NCBI GenBank assembly: GCA_029448655.1
Contig: JACCLO010000011.1
Coordinates: forward strand, 248,001-312,000
Direction: 5' to 3'
Length of the DNA stretch: 64,000 nucleotides
Source: Wolfiporia cocos
Lineage: Eukaryota; Basidiomycota; Agaricomycetes; Polyporales; Phaeolaceae
Shown in pieces: positions 30,599-42,471 of this stretch. Under the pieces are notes generated by a model. The model was given only the letters and a program-made list of their open reading frames with translations, did no database searches and had not been told where the DNA came from. The position numbers and the translations under genes were made by a program. Every line of letters begins with the position of its first letter. Position 1 is the first letter of the stretch.

Positions 30599-31167
30599 TG
30601 TCACGGATGTGCCCAGGGGGCCACTGTACGTCCCTCACTATAGGTTTCACATGCGGCGCTAGGCGTACGCTGCGTCCCTGATCCTTAGTTACCTCTTTGT
30701 TCGTCTCATTAGCTTGTTGGTCACCTGACCATTTGGTTAGCGCTGTAGGGTAGCGCGCGCCTCAGGTATCACACTCATGGTCACACTAGTTACATTCGTC
30801 ACAGTAGTTACATAGTCATGTGTCCTCTTACATAATGCGCGCACAGGCCATTAGTTTAGGGCGGCCATTACTGGCCAGCTACAGATGTATAAGTACGACG
30901 GATGTGGGCCTTACAGCCCCATCCTTGAGATTCTCGTCAATGCACTTATAGTGCCTCTCTTATCATCTGTCTGCGCGTGCTCTGGCCCGAGGGCCCCTCT
31001 TGTCTTGCTCGACTGTGTGGTGCCTCTCTACGTCGCCTCTAGGAGTCCTTAGGGATGCCTTTGGTACAGCCGACAAGGTCACCGCTGGCGCGGCGTCGCA
31101 CACGTCTTGTAGGGCGTTAGGGAGTCCCCCTGATGCCAGGGTCGCACAGACTGGTAAGTCTGTGACA
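30599..31167 (+). repeat. F: solo LTR inserted in B1 gag
   Basis: 569 bp, starting TGTCACGG and ending TCTGTGACA, flanked by ATTGG at 30594-30598 and 31168-31172. B2 shows the uninterrupted site near 48,390-48,400. There is no internal region, so this is the product of LTR-LTR recombination. A TATAAG motif near 30888 suggests + orientation. The family is otherwise absent from the window. Confidence 0.9.
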
Positions 31168-32221
31168 ATTGGCCCGTTTTCCCCTTGTTCGAAATATAAG
31201 AGAGGATAAAGATCACTCTCTGAACGTCGTTCTGGAACGACGTTTCGTACATCGTAAACCAGGAATTGCACTGGTTTATGAAGTTCTGCATGTCGGATCG
31301 TTCCCCGTCGAATACGTCTGGGGGATTGATCTTTATCATTGGGGGTCGGTAGTACGGGTTCGGCGCCGGAGGTTGGGGCTGCGGCGCATTCGGTGGCGGA
31401 GGCCCGCCTGGGGGTCCTCCTCCTCCCGGGTATCCTCCACCCGGGTTTCCTGGGTTTCCTCCGGGGTTCCCTGGGTTCCCTCCAGGGTTTCCTCCTCCGG
31501 GGTTCGCGGGGGTTCCTCCTCCGAGTCCTCCAGGAGGGGGGGCGTTCCCTCCTCCGAGTTCGAAGTTTCCTCCCAGTCCTCCTCCGCTTGTACCTGCGGA
31601 GGTTCGTCCAAATAGGCCTGAAGGCCATGTTCCTGGGTTTGTCGTTCCCATTCCTCCGCTTGGGCTAGTCCAAGACGGATTTCCTCCGCTACCCATTCCG
31701 GGTGCGTTCTGTGGGGGGTTTCCAAAGAGGTCTGTTCCTCCAGCCATAGGCCCAATCCCACTCTGCGCAAAAGCAGATATAAATCCTGGAGGGTCCTGTC
31801 CTCCGGTCTGGCTGTTATCTGTTCCTGTAAAGTTTCCAGGATTTCTCCCATCATCTCCGATGCGCTCAATTCCTGCCATTCCTGTGGCGCCCGAAGGCTG
31901 ATTCGTATTTCCATCGGCATCGGAGGTTCTGTTGATGGTTTCGGTTTCGTTTTCGGTCAACGTCGCGGTTGACATCGGAGGGATTTCTCCGAATCGTTCG
32001 AACGCTTCACGCGTTATTTCCCAAGCGGTCGTTCTTGCGGAGGGGTATACTTCTACCCACTTCGATGCCCTATCTTCTCTTGGAATGACAACAATTCCTC
32101 CGCGGTTACGGAAGGCTCCAATGGTGTCAGTCCACTCGTATTGGTTGAGTCTGTAGACTCCCTGAATGTCCTCGGGCAAGAGTTCAATCAGTCGTGCTGG
32201 GAATTCTGGTCCAAATATCAT
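31168..32221 (-). pseudogene. gag: B1 Gag, N-terminal part, split by solo LTR F
   Basis: Starts with ATG at 32221, only 34 bases after the primer site, so B has almost no leader. N-terminal domain (IFGPEFPARLIELLPEDIQ, then a Trp/Tyr-rich stretch), a Thr/Asn-rich linker, a long Gly/Pro/Asn low-complexity run (NPGG repeats, about 31,390-31,560), then the start of the capsid region (DVFDGERSDMQNFINQC). It is interrupted at 31167 by F. Unlike A and C, family B has no ORF1 upstream. Confidence 0.9.
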
Positions 32222-32255
32222 GTGCCCTTACACCGTAGTAGGTGAGGGTGTGATG

Positions 32256-32266
32256 AGCTCGACCTT
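32256..32266 (-). other. B1 self-primer binding site
   Basis: AAGGTCGAGCT on the - strand, one base inside the 5' LTR, pairs exactly with AGCTCGACCTT in the LTR (32592-32602, - strand). Confidence 0.8.
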
Positions 32267-32267
32267 C

Positions 32268-32975
32268 TGTTACGGGTCGAATACCCGTTTGTATATTCGA
32301 GTCGCGAATATAGATCGTTCTTCTGCACGTAGGCACGTCGCCGTATGCAAGGCAAATACTCGTTAGATGCCTTCGGGTCCTAAGTGAAGTTCTTAGGAGA
32401 TCGGTTAATATCCAATACGCGTTAGAGGATATAATCTGTTCAGGTGCGAGTCGAATAGAATATAAGACTCGCCTAAGTCGGAGAAGTCAATGTGCACTTC
32501 GAGGACTTAGTTGTTCGATTGCTCGAGTGAAAAATACTGAGCGTAGTTTCCTACGTTTGAGAACGAGTATAAGACTTCTTGTTTGTACAACAAGGTCGAG
32601 CTGAAGAGCCTCGACAGTAAGTACATGAGTTTATATACTACGTTGGGTTTTAGGGGTCGAGCCAGCCCCAGATGTCACCGATACTATCTACGTTATAGTA
32701 CCAAACGTTTGATAGGTATGTAGTGATAGACCTGAGACGATAGATAGGAATGATGGCGGTTGAACGCCATCTATCAGCTAATAGACGATGAACATAAAAC
32801 GATGGCAGAGTTGGATCTGCCAAAGATGAAACGCGCCCTACAGACTAGTACAACCGGGGATGCGCCCAGTAGAGTCACGAGTAGCCAGGGGAGTTGGTTG
32901 CGCAACAAGTCCCTGTATCGTATTCGCCCAATGGTGAGTTCTGTCGATATTCGAAAAATTAGAATAACCGTAACA
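32268..32975 (-). repeat. B1 5' LTR
   Basis: 708 bp, nearly identical to 23937-24644. It is followed on the right by ATAAC and a truncated A-type LTR. Confidence 0.93.
32592..32637 (-). promoter_or_regulatory. B1 TATA box and predicted mRNA 5' end
   Basis: TATATAA on the - strand from 32637, then AGCTCGACCTT starting at 32602, 35 nt downstream. Confidence 0.65.
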
Positions 32976-33640
32976 ATAACCTAATAAGCGACTTGAAGGA
33001 GTTGCTGGAGGTTGGTGAGGAGGCTAGTGGGCGCAAGCAGAGATGGTATGTAACTGTGCGAATGCAGAGAACAAATCTAAGGCTTATCCGCAGTGATAGC
33101 CCTACTTATATACATGCTTTGTTTGGTTACCGGTAAGGGAGCCAAACATGAAGGTGGTCTGTGCGCAGACATAACTAATATGGTTAAGTTGTTACAGTAG
33201 ACCATGTGCGCCGGTAATGGCCGCACCAGTAAGATCGTTTGTTTGGACCGTGGGTCCATGTTGTGGAAGTGGCTGTAGCTTCGTTAGTAAGCCATGCATG
33301 TGATTATTATATTCCGGTATCGGGATATGAGTAATCGTAAGGTCATTGGCATGTTATAACGAGCGGGCCGCTTATCCAATTGTACTGACATAGCCCAGTA
33401 TCGGGATATGAGTAAGGCGCGTGACACCGGAGGTTAGTCCGCTGAGTCATTGACGCGTACAAACGTGTTATGTACGCGTTGTTATGACAAGTGGACGTAT
33501 ACCGCGTTGTGTACGTGTTGTTTGGTTGCGTGTACGTGTAGACGGGCGCTTAGCAGCGTAAATGTCTACAAGGTCGTAGAAATACCAGATAAATAGGTAA
33601 AAATACGGGAAAAATAGTGGCATGTCCCAAATCTGTGACA
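32976..33640 (-). repeat. A4: truncated A-family LTR, - orientation
   Basis: A-type LTR whose U3 end (TGTCACAG on -) is intact at 33640, but whose other end is cut off at the B1 boundary, about 35 bp short. There is no A internal sequence next to it. It is probably what remains after B1 landed in it and a later recombination removed the rest. Confidence 0.88.
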
Positions 33641-33971
33641 CCACTTCCACAACATGGACCTACGGTCCAAACAAACGCTCTTACTGGTGCGGCCATTACC
33701 GGCGCACATGGTCTACTGTAGCTTACAACTTAACCATATTAGTTATGTCTGCGCACAGACCACCTTCATGTTTGGCTCCCTTACTAGTAACCAAACAAAG
33801 CATGTATATAAGTAGGGCTATCACTGCGGATAAGCCTTAGATTTGTTCTCTGCATTCGCACAGTTACATATCATCTCTGCTTGCGCCCACTAGCCTCCTC
33901 ACCAACCTCCAGCGACTCCTTCAAGTCGCTTATAAGGTTACAGTGTGAGTCCCACAGTCTAGTCTGTGTCA
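33641..33971 (+). repeat. A3 5' LTR, 5'-truncated
   Basis: 331 bp matching the last part of the A LTR (from the CCACTTCC block to CTGTGTCA; compare 5960-6290). It joins A4 head to head at 33640/33641. The TATA and AGATTTGTTCT transcript-start region is retained. Confidence 0.9.
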
Positions 33972-33973
33972 TA

Positions 33974-33984
33974 AGAAGAAATCT
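33974..33984 (+). other. A3 primer-binding site with one mismatch
   Basis: AGAAGAAATCT two bases after the LTR; A1 and A2 have AGAACAAATCT. The A3 LTR still has AGATTTGTTCT, so one pair of the 11 is lost. Confidence 0.7.
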
Positions 33985-34058
33985 CCCCCTACCCCCGCCC
34001 TTGCGCTTGCGCTTGGGCCTGGGTTTCTATCCTACAGGGGCTATTGCTCGTTGCTGCG

Positions 34059-34677
34059 TAACACAAGATAACACTTACTTGTTATGATCTTGGTATTGCT
34101 GGTTAGGCAAGAGATAAAGCAGATGTTAAGCAGGATACGTTGAGTGGTTAACTCGTAGTATGAATGTAATGAATAGAACTGAGGCAATAGCGCTCAGCAA
34201 GTCCAGTATATATACATGATAAATAAGATCCCTAACAGTCTTATTAGATAATACTAGTGTCCGTATTCGTATGTACAAGTCCCCAGGTACCTAAGTACTT
34301 AGTAATATACGATAAATACATATACCGATCAAAACCGGGATATAGAAAGGCGGCGTAGGCCGCACGAATGGCGTTTTGCGCTCTTGTCATTACAAAGACG
34401 GGGCGTGACCAAAACCCGGTCCGCTGTCGTTTATACGCTGACTGCTTCCGGACGAAATGTCCGATTGGCTAGAACTAGACGTGTGACTGATGGTAACTAC
34501 TAGTGATAAGATAAGACCGTCGTTACGGGAGATAATGCGGCCATCATTCGGCACGTATGTAACCGTTAGTTTATGAACCAGATAAGCTAGTTATTGGTCT
34601 AGAAAGTCGTAGATAATTCGTAGAATTACCCGAAAAATGGTAAGAAATATGGGGAAACTAGGAGAATCCTTGTGACA
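34059..34677 (-). repeat. C2 3' LTR
   Basis: 619 bp with the same TG...TA boundaries as C1, confirmed by an independent duplication (CTGCG). Confidence 0.93.
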
Positions 34678-34691
34678 TTACCCCCCTCTTA
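34678..34691 (-). other. C2 polypurine tract
   Basis: TAAGAGGGGGGTAA on the - strand, abutting the 3' LTR. Confidence 0.8.
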
Positions 34692-34767
34692 GATTTCAAC
34701 GACCCCGTTGAGAGTAGAAGTTATGCTAGAGCCCACTGAAGGGTTAGACTTTACGATTTTTCCACTT

Positions 34768-37006
34768 TTATCGTCCTGTCGATCCAAAACCTTGTGTACC
34801 GCGCTTGGTTGGCTTGTTGAATTGCTCGTTGTAGGGCCCACTTCCATGTAGGTGAGGTCGAATTTCTTTTTCGAACTTCTCCTTGGTCATGGATTCCTGT
34901 ATTTCGGGCGTGATTGCTACTTCGCAAATTAGCTGAGCAATTCTGTCGCCTTTCTTTACTTGGTATGGGTCTCCAGTGAGGTTCATCAACATGACAAAGA
35001 CTTCTCCGCGGTAATCATGGTCTATTACACCTGCGAGGACATCGATGCCCTTTTTCGCAAGTCCAGACCTTGGCGCTATCCGACCGTATGTCCCATAAGG
35101 AACTTTGATACGGATATCGGTGGGGACCGAGGCGGATTTCCATGAATTAATTAGGATATCCTGCGCGGCATATAGGTCATAGCCGATCGCATCGGTTGTT
35201 CCCCTGGTCGGTAGTTTGCCATTGACTCCTACTTCGATTTCCAAGTCTTCGTTGAATTCAACATCGGAGTGTACCCATTGCCCTGTAAAGGGGTCGCGCT
35301 TGTAGTACACTTTCGGTTGTGTAGGGTCGACATCGTCTCGATATTGGGGCCAGTCGTCGGGCCAGACACACGTGTCCGAGTCCCAATCTGGTGAATCAGG
35401 GTCGAAGACGGCTATGGTCTGCCGTGTTCCGCCGAGTCTAGTTGATCGGCGAAGGGGTTGATTTGGGTCGGTACTAAGGGCTGAATATTTTGCCTTGTAC
35501 TCGTCCAGTATCTCCTTAGCGTTAGCCAGGTGTTCCTCAATTTCCCACGTATCTTCCGCAGGTCCGGTGCCTTTCCAATGGATAAGGTATTCCCACCGGC
35601 CGCGTCGGTTACGATGGTCGAGAATGGCTTCCACTTCCCATTCTTCTGGGTCTTCCATTTCCATTGGCTTGTCAGCCGCTGGAGGATGACTTTTCTGACC
35701 TTCGATGGTTGATTCCTTGTACATAACCAGTTTCGAAGCATGGAACACAGGGTGATAGGCCCTATATTGTGCATCCATGTACACCTTGAACGTTACCGGT
35801 CCCAATTTCTCTGTGATTCGGAATGGGCCGATGTAGCGTGGGGCTAGACTCCTTTCGGTGTCTTGCCAACTTCGCACGTCCACGAGTACTTTGTCGCCCA
35901 CTTTGAAAGGGACGACTTGCTTCTTTTGGTCATAATACCAGGACCATCTTTCGGCTGCAATTTTCATTGCCGCCTTAGCTTTCTCTTGTGCAGAGAACCG
36001 TGTGTTCGCAATTTCTACTAAGTCTTTGTTTCGACTTGGTTCGAAACTGCTTGGTCCTGCGATAGGGTGACGACCTAATTCCACCAGGAACGGAGATTCC
36101 TTGGTAGTTTCGCTGGCTGCATTATTGTACGCAAATTCCGCTGTTGGCAGGAACTCCGACCAGTTATCCTTTTGGTACGTGTTAATGTAGCACCATAGAT
36201 ACTGTTCGAGTATTTGATTCACTCGTTCGGTTTGTCCGTCTGCCTGCGGATGATACGCGGTAGTCATCGACCTTTGAATTCCCAGCAGGGTGCACCATTC
36301 ACCAAATAGTTTTGAGGCGAATTGTGTCCCTCTGTCCGATACTATCTGTTTCGGCAATCCATGTAAGGGATATACCTTTTGATAGAGTATCGTAGCTAGG
36401 TCTTTCGTTGAGAAGGTGTTTTCTATCGGGAAGAACCTTGCTCTTTTGGTCAACCGATCCACTACGACCATGATCGCGTCATGTATTCCCGATGGGGGTA
36501 GCTGAGTAATCAGGTCTATTGTCACCACTTCCCATGGGCCTGACGGCACCGGTAAGGGTTGCAGGGGGCCGTACGGCTTCTGCGGGTGGTTCTTCATACG
36601 TTGGCATGTGTCACATCCGTCTACGTATTTTTTGACGTAAACGAACATTCCGGGCCACCAATAGTTGCGGCTTAGCAATTCGTACGTTTTGTAACGTCCG
36701 AAATGCCCAGCTGACTTGTGATCATGATGATACTCGACCACTTGCCGTCTGATATTCGCTGGTGTAGCTGGAACGTAGACTTTGCCTCTTCGGAGGAGTA
36801 ACCCTCCTTCGTAGTTCCATTCTGATAGGTCTTTTTTGAATTCACGAGGGCCGGATGAGAGCAGCTCCTTGTAGTCTTTTGTGACCTTGTCGTCTAGCAA
36901 CGCTTTGCGAATCTCTCGGAGTATCGATTCATCTTCCGATTGTGGGGCAGCATGGGAGGTATCAAGAGCCATTGCCATGTACTCTTGCTCGAACCACTCA
37001 GGTTTC
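34768..37006 (-). pseudogene. pol: C2 Pol, 3' part: integrase, chromodomain, dUTPase (split by A2)
   Basis: Open from the A2 junction to the stop at 34768. Integrase zinc finger (HHDHKSAGHFGR, CDTCQRMKN), catalytic core (IDLITQLP, SDRGTQF, DGQTERVNQILE), the KVGDKVLVDVRSW block, chromodomain (WEVEAILDHRNRRGRWEY, about 35,490-35,650) and a complete dUTPase (about 34,768-35,220): [47 protein letters not shown]. The dUTPase would hydrolyse dUTP to dUMP and keep uracil out of the element cDNA. C1 has stops at two places where C2 reads Arg and Trp, so C2 is the better guide to the family. Confidence 0.93.
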
Positions 37007-37705
37007 TGACACAGACTAGACTGTGGGACTCACACTATAACCTTACAGGCGACTTGAAGGAGTTACAGAAGGTTGGTGAGGAGGCTAGTGGGCGCAAGCA
37101 GAGATGGTATGTAACTGTGCGAATGCAGAGAACAAATCTAAGGCTTATCCGCAGTGATAGCCCTACTTATATACATGCTTTGTTTGGTTACCGGTAAGGG
37201 AGCCAAACATGAAGGTGGTCTGTGCGCAGACATAACTAATATGGTTAAGCCGTAAACTACAATAGACCATGTGCGCCGGTAATGGCCGCACCAGTAAGAT
37301 CGTTTGTTTGGACCGTAGGTCCATGTTGTGGAAGTGGCTGTAGCTACGTTAGTAAGCCATGCATGTGATTCTTATATACCGGTATCGGGATATGAGTAAT
37401 CGTAAGGGCATTGGCATGTGATAACGAGCGGGCCGCTTATCCAATTGTACTGACATAGCCCGGTATCGGGATATGAGTAAGGCGCGTGACACCGGAGGTT
37501 AGTCCGCTGAGTCATTGACGCGTACAAACGTGTTATGTACGCGTTGTTATGACAAGTGGACGTATACCGCGTTGTGTACGTGTTGTTTGTTTGCGTGTAC
37601 ATGTAGACGGGCGCTTGGCAGCGTAAATGTCTACAAGGTCGTAGAAATACCAGATAAATAGGTAAAAATACGGGAAAAATAGTGGCATGTCCCAAATCTG
37701 TGACA
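37007..37705 (-). repeat. A2 3' LTR
   Basis: 699 bp, the A-type LTR in reverse, bounded by GTTTC on its left. Confidence 0.95.
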
Positions 37706-37718
37706 TTACCCCCTCTTC
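37706..37718 (-). other. A2 polypurine tract
   Basis: GAAGAGGGGGTAA on the - strand next to the LTR. Confidence 0.8.
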
Positions 37719-37744
37719 AGGTTTCATTGTCCCTAATGGAACGA

Positions 37745-40700
37745 TTACTTTCCTGTGGAGCCGAAACTACCAGTACCGCGCTCGGATTTAATCTTTTCAA
37801 AGTAAGATTTTCCGTGTAGTGTAATGTGCGGGTCCTTAGCAACTTCGCAGATGAGCTGAGCAATCTTATCACCGGCCCGGATATCGATAGATACGTCGGA
37901 GTGATTCCGGAGAATGATGATTACCTCGCCTTGATAATCGTGGTCGATGACGCCACCCATTACGTCTATGCCTTTGCGGGCAAGACTAGAGCGGGGGGCG
38001 ATACGTCCGTAAGTGCCGAAAGGTACCTGGATTTTCAGTTTGGTATTGTATTCTGTCTGCCCGTGAGCTGGCAGAACGTCGCCTGTTGCAGTGTACAGGT
38101 CAAACCCAACCGAGTCCTTGGTTCCCTTTTCCGGCATTCGGCCGCCTTCACCGACTACGATTTTCAAGTCCGCGTTTTGGTTAATGTCTGCTGACATCCA
38201 TCCCCCGTCGGGGTGTCTAACCATGCGCTGCTTAGGATCCTTCGCAAATTCTTCGCGATACTGCGGCCAGTCGTCTGGCCACGTGCATTTGTCGGCTTCC
38301 CAGTCGTCGCTGTCAGGGTCGAAGACATGAACTGCTTCTTTCCTTCTAGCTGATCTCCTGAGGGGGACATCCTGCATTGGGATGGCGTGTGAAGCCTTGT
38401 ATTCCTGCAGAATGTCGTACGCCGTGTCGAGATCCGATTCGCGTACCCAGGAGTCGTCATTGATACCGAATCCCTTCCATCGGATTCTGTATTCAACTCT
38501 TCCTGCGCGGAGACGATGATCTAAGATCTTCTCGACTTCCCATAATTCCTCGCCATCGACCATTTCTGGTTGAGGCTCTGGTTTCCTTTGATGCACAGGA
38601 TCCTTGTACATAATCAACTTAGAAGCGTGAAATACAGGGTGATAAGCCCTGTATTGCTCGTCCATGTGTACCCTAAAGGTGACCGGAGATAATTGTTCAA
38701 TTATCTTGAATGGTCCCAAATAGCGTGGACTAAGACTTCTTTCGGAGTCTTGCCAGCTACGGGCGTCAACGAGAACTTTGTCGCCGACTTTAAACGGTAC
38801 CGAGCGCTTATGTTGATCGTAATACCAAGACCAGCGTTCAGCAGCCAATTTCATTGCTGCCTTAGCTTGTTCTTGTGCTGACCATCGTTCGTAAGCAATG
38901 ACATTTAAGTCCGTGTATGGTGTTGGACGTAGATTCGTAGGTCCTGCATTAGGGTGCCTTCCTAGTTCGACAAAGAATGGGCTATTCTTTGTTGTCTCAC
39001 TAGCCGCGTTGTTGTACGCGAATTCAGCCGTAGGGAGAAACCATGACCAATTATCCTTCTGAATAACATCGATGTAACATCTAAGATATTGTTCCAGGAT
39101 CTGGTTAACTCTCTCTGTCTGGCCATCCGCTTGCGGGTGATAGGCGGTTGTCATTGACCGTTGGATCCCCAATTGCTCACACCATCCCTTGAATAAGGCG
39201 GCTGCGAATTGCGGGCCTCTATCCGAAATGATTTGTTTCGGAAGTCCGTGGTTCGGATAAATCCGAAGGTACAGGAGGTTCGCTAATTCTTTTGCCGTTA
39301 TTTTGTCTGACGTGGGAATGAAATGTGCTCGCTTGGTAAGCCGGTCCACTATTACCATAATAGCATTGAATTGTTTCAATTCGCCGCTGGGTGGTAGGTG
39401 GACGATAAGGTCAATTGTGACGGTGTCCCAAGGTGCTTCCGGAACTGGGAGCGGTTGCAGGGGTCCGTACGGGGTCTGGTTGTGGTTCTTCATGCGTTGA
39501 CATGTGTCACAACCTTCCACGTATTGCTTTACCATCGTGGTCATTCCAGGCCACCAGTAATTACGTGATAGAAGTTCATAGGTCTTCCATCGTCCGAAGT
39601 GACCGGCTGTTACATGGTCATGATGTAACTCCAGAATCTTCGTGCGTAATTCCTTAGGCTCTTTTGGAACGTACACTTTTCCTCGTCTGAGGAGTAATCC
39701 GGCCTCCATGTTCCATTCCTGGAGATCTTTACCGAATTCCTTGGGACCACTTTTCAGTAGTTCCTGGTAATCCTTGGTAATTTGATCGTTCATGAGGGCT
39801 TGTTGGATTTTTCGGAGAAGGTCCTCGTCGCCTGATTGTATCTCCTGCTGTGACGCTTCTAGCGCCCTAACCGTAAAATATTCTGGTTTCAGCAAAATTT
39901 GATCGCGATTGTCGAGTTCCACCCCCTCTTCATGGTCTGGCCTCCGTGACAGAGGGTCAGCCGTGAGCATTGTTTTACCGGGTTTGTGGCACATGGTGAA
40001 GTTGAACCTTGTCAGGTAAAGACTCCAACGTGCCTGTCTCCGGGTTAGCCGTTGTGCCGATTTGAAATATGTCAGATTGAGATGATCCGACCATACTTCA
40101 AATTTGTGTGGATGTCCTTCGAGGTAATGTCTCCATTCCTCTAGAGCGCGGATGATTGCGAGCAACTCCTTATCGTAAATCTCATAGTTCCTTTCGGGTG
40201 CTGATAGAGATTTCGAGTAAAAGGCTACCGGGTGCCAGAGCTTATCCTCCGAAGAGTATTGCGATAGCACCGCACCAGTTGCGTAATCGGAAGAATCCGC
40301 TTCCACGCGGAACGGGGACTCCTGATCTGGGATCCGGAGTATTGGAGCCGATGTGAAAGCTTCCTTGAGAGTTTGGAAGGCTTCCGCTTGTTCGGGTCCC
40401 CAGTTCCACTGCGTGTTTTTCTTGGACAGTTCGGTTAACGGCTTAACCACTTTGGAGAAGTCTTTAATGAACCGACGGTAGTAGTTGGCGAAGCCAACAA
40501 AGGCCTGGACGTCCTTCACCTTGGCAGGTGTAGGCCAGTCCATTACACCGGCTACCTTCTTAGGGTCCATTTCGACTTTTCCTTTGGAAATGATCATTCC
40601 CAGGTATTCAATACTACTTTGTTCGAAGAAGCACTTTTCAGGCTTCGCGAACAAGTCGTTGTCTTGCAAGATTTGTAATACTTGCTTGACGATACGACGG

Positions 40701-41750
40701 TGTTCCAACAGGTCGTTTCCAAACACAAGGATGTCGTCTAGGTAGACAATGACCTTTCCTTCTCTGATAAGGTCACCTGGAATATCGTTCATCATGTGTT
40801 GGAACGTGCTGGGTGCATTACAAAAACCGAAGTACATGACTACGGCTTCGTAAAGGCCGTTAGGCGTAATGAATGCGGTCTTCCATTCATCTCCCTCCTT
40901 GATTCTTACGTTGTTGTAACCCCAACGCAAGTCGAGCTTCGTAAATATCGAAGCCTGGCTAAGCTTATCGATAAGCTCGTCTATGCGTGGGAGAGGGTAC
41001 CTGTTTTTAATGGTCAAGTCGTTTACTTTTCGGTAATCGACTACCATTCGGGCTCCGCCGTCTTTTTTAGGGACGAAGAAGACCGGGCTCGCAATCGGGG
41101 ATTTTGAGTGTCGGATGTAGCCCTTCCGTAACTCTTCCTGAATCCACTGATCTAGCGAGTTCGCTTCCTGAGGAGACATCTTGTATGCCTTACTCGGGGG
41201 CGGTAGTACCGCGTCATCGGGGAAGTTGATGGCGTGGTCGTATGGTTTCCGTTCGGGCATCCTTTTGGATGCGCGTTGAGAAAATACCGTGGGACCAAAC
41301 TCCTGGTATTCCTCCGGAACCAAAGATTTCCATTTCTGGAGATCCGCATCTGTCAGGAATTCATCATCCGACTTCTCCGATAAGGAGTTCCGTTCCTTCG
41401 TCAAGGGTGTTCACCCAAGCGACAAAAGGATTCTCAGGCTCCTCTAAGCCGAGAAAGTCTATTGGAAAGTCGTTGATGATCTGATAGATGTTGCGGGGTT
41501 CAATTTCATCTTCTTCCTCAGAAATCGAAACCCGTTTGCCATGTTTGCATTTTTCCGTACACCGATATGTGAAGGTTCCTTCCGGCCAATTAAAGTCCGG
41601 GTTGTGTTTCAGGAACCAGTCGTATCCGAGGATCACATCCGCATTCTGTACGTCCATTACGTACAAGAATTCGGTGGACTTGTGTTCCTCGTGCACCATA
41701 TAAGCTTTTACTGCCATATTGATATTACCGGCGGTATTAGAGGTACCGTC
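37745..41750 (-). pseudogene. pol: A2 Pol, main part: PR end to dUTPase, one 20-bp deletion
   Basis: From the B2 junction to the stop at 37745. Protease end, then at about 41,379 a 20-bp deletion relative to A1 (A1 bases near 11,199-11,218), which shifts the frame. After that 1,219 residues are open: RT (YLDDILVF near 40,735), RNase H (EADSSDYATGAVL), integrase (HHDHVTAGHFGRW, CDTCQRMKN, SDRGPQF, DGQTERVNQ), chromodomain (WEVEKILDHRLRAGR) and C-terminal dUTPase (VGFDLYTA, GRIAPRSSLA, GGVIDHDYQGE, GDKIAQLI, RGTGSFGSTG). Motif 5 has Ser where A1 has Gly. This copy gives the intact frame for the region broken in A1. Confidence 0.94.
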
Positions 41751-42457
41751 TGTTACGGGTCGAATACCCGTTCGTATATTCGAATCGCGAATATAGATCG
41801 TTCTTCTGCACGTAGGCGTATAGCCGTATGCAAGGCAAATACTCGTTAGATGCCTTCGGGTCCTAAGTGAAGTTCTTAGGAGATCGGTTAATATCCAATA
41901 CGCGTTAGAGGATATAATCTGTTCAGATGCGAGTCTAATAGAATATAAGACTCGCCTAAGTCCGAGAAGTCAGTGTGCACTTCGAGGACTTAGTCGTTCA
42001 GTTGCTCGAGAGAGAAATACTGAGCGTAGTTTCCTACGTTTGAGAACGAGTATAAGACTTCTTGTTTGTACAACAAGGTCGAGCTGAGGAGCCTCGACAG
42101 TAAGTACATGAGTTTATATACTACGTTAGGTTTTAGGGGTCAAGTCCGTCCCTGATGTTACCGCTACTATCTACGCTATAGTCCCAAACGTTTGATAAGT
42201 ATGTAGTGATATATCCGAGACGATAGATAGGAATGATGGCGGTTGAACGCCATCTGTCAACTGATAAACGATGAACATGAAACGGTGGCAGAGTTGGATC
42301 TGCCAAAGATGAAACGCGCCCTATAGACTAGTACAACCGGGGATGCGCCCAGTAGAGTCACGAGTAGCCAGGGGGTTGGTTGTGCAACAAGTCCCTGTAT
42401 CGTATTCGTCCGATGGTGAGTTCTGTCGATATTCGAAAAATTAAAATAACCGTAACA
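41751..42457 (-). repeat. B2 3' LTR
   Basis: 707 bp, TGTTACGG...CCGTAACA, with a perfect 8-bp terminal inverted repeat. Confidence 0.95.
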
Positions 42458-42471
42458 TCAGCCCCTCCCTA
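42458..42471 (-). other. B2 polypurine tract
   Basis: TCTAGGGAGGGGCTGA-type purine run on the - strand adjoining the LTR and overlapping the pol stop. Confidence 0.6.

Larger units (their letters stand above)
23937..32975 (-). mobile_element. B1: full-length LTR retrotransposon with internal dUTPase and ORF3
   Basis: - strand Ty3/Gypsy element of 9,039 bp with 708-bp LTRs that differ at about two places. It holds a solo LTR (F) in gag; without that insertion gag and pol are both open, so this copy was probably once functional. The flanking 5-mers do not match (GTGGT left, ATAAC right), and the left flank is E while the right flank is an A-type LTR, so the ends come from different insertion sites. 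Confidence 0.93.
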
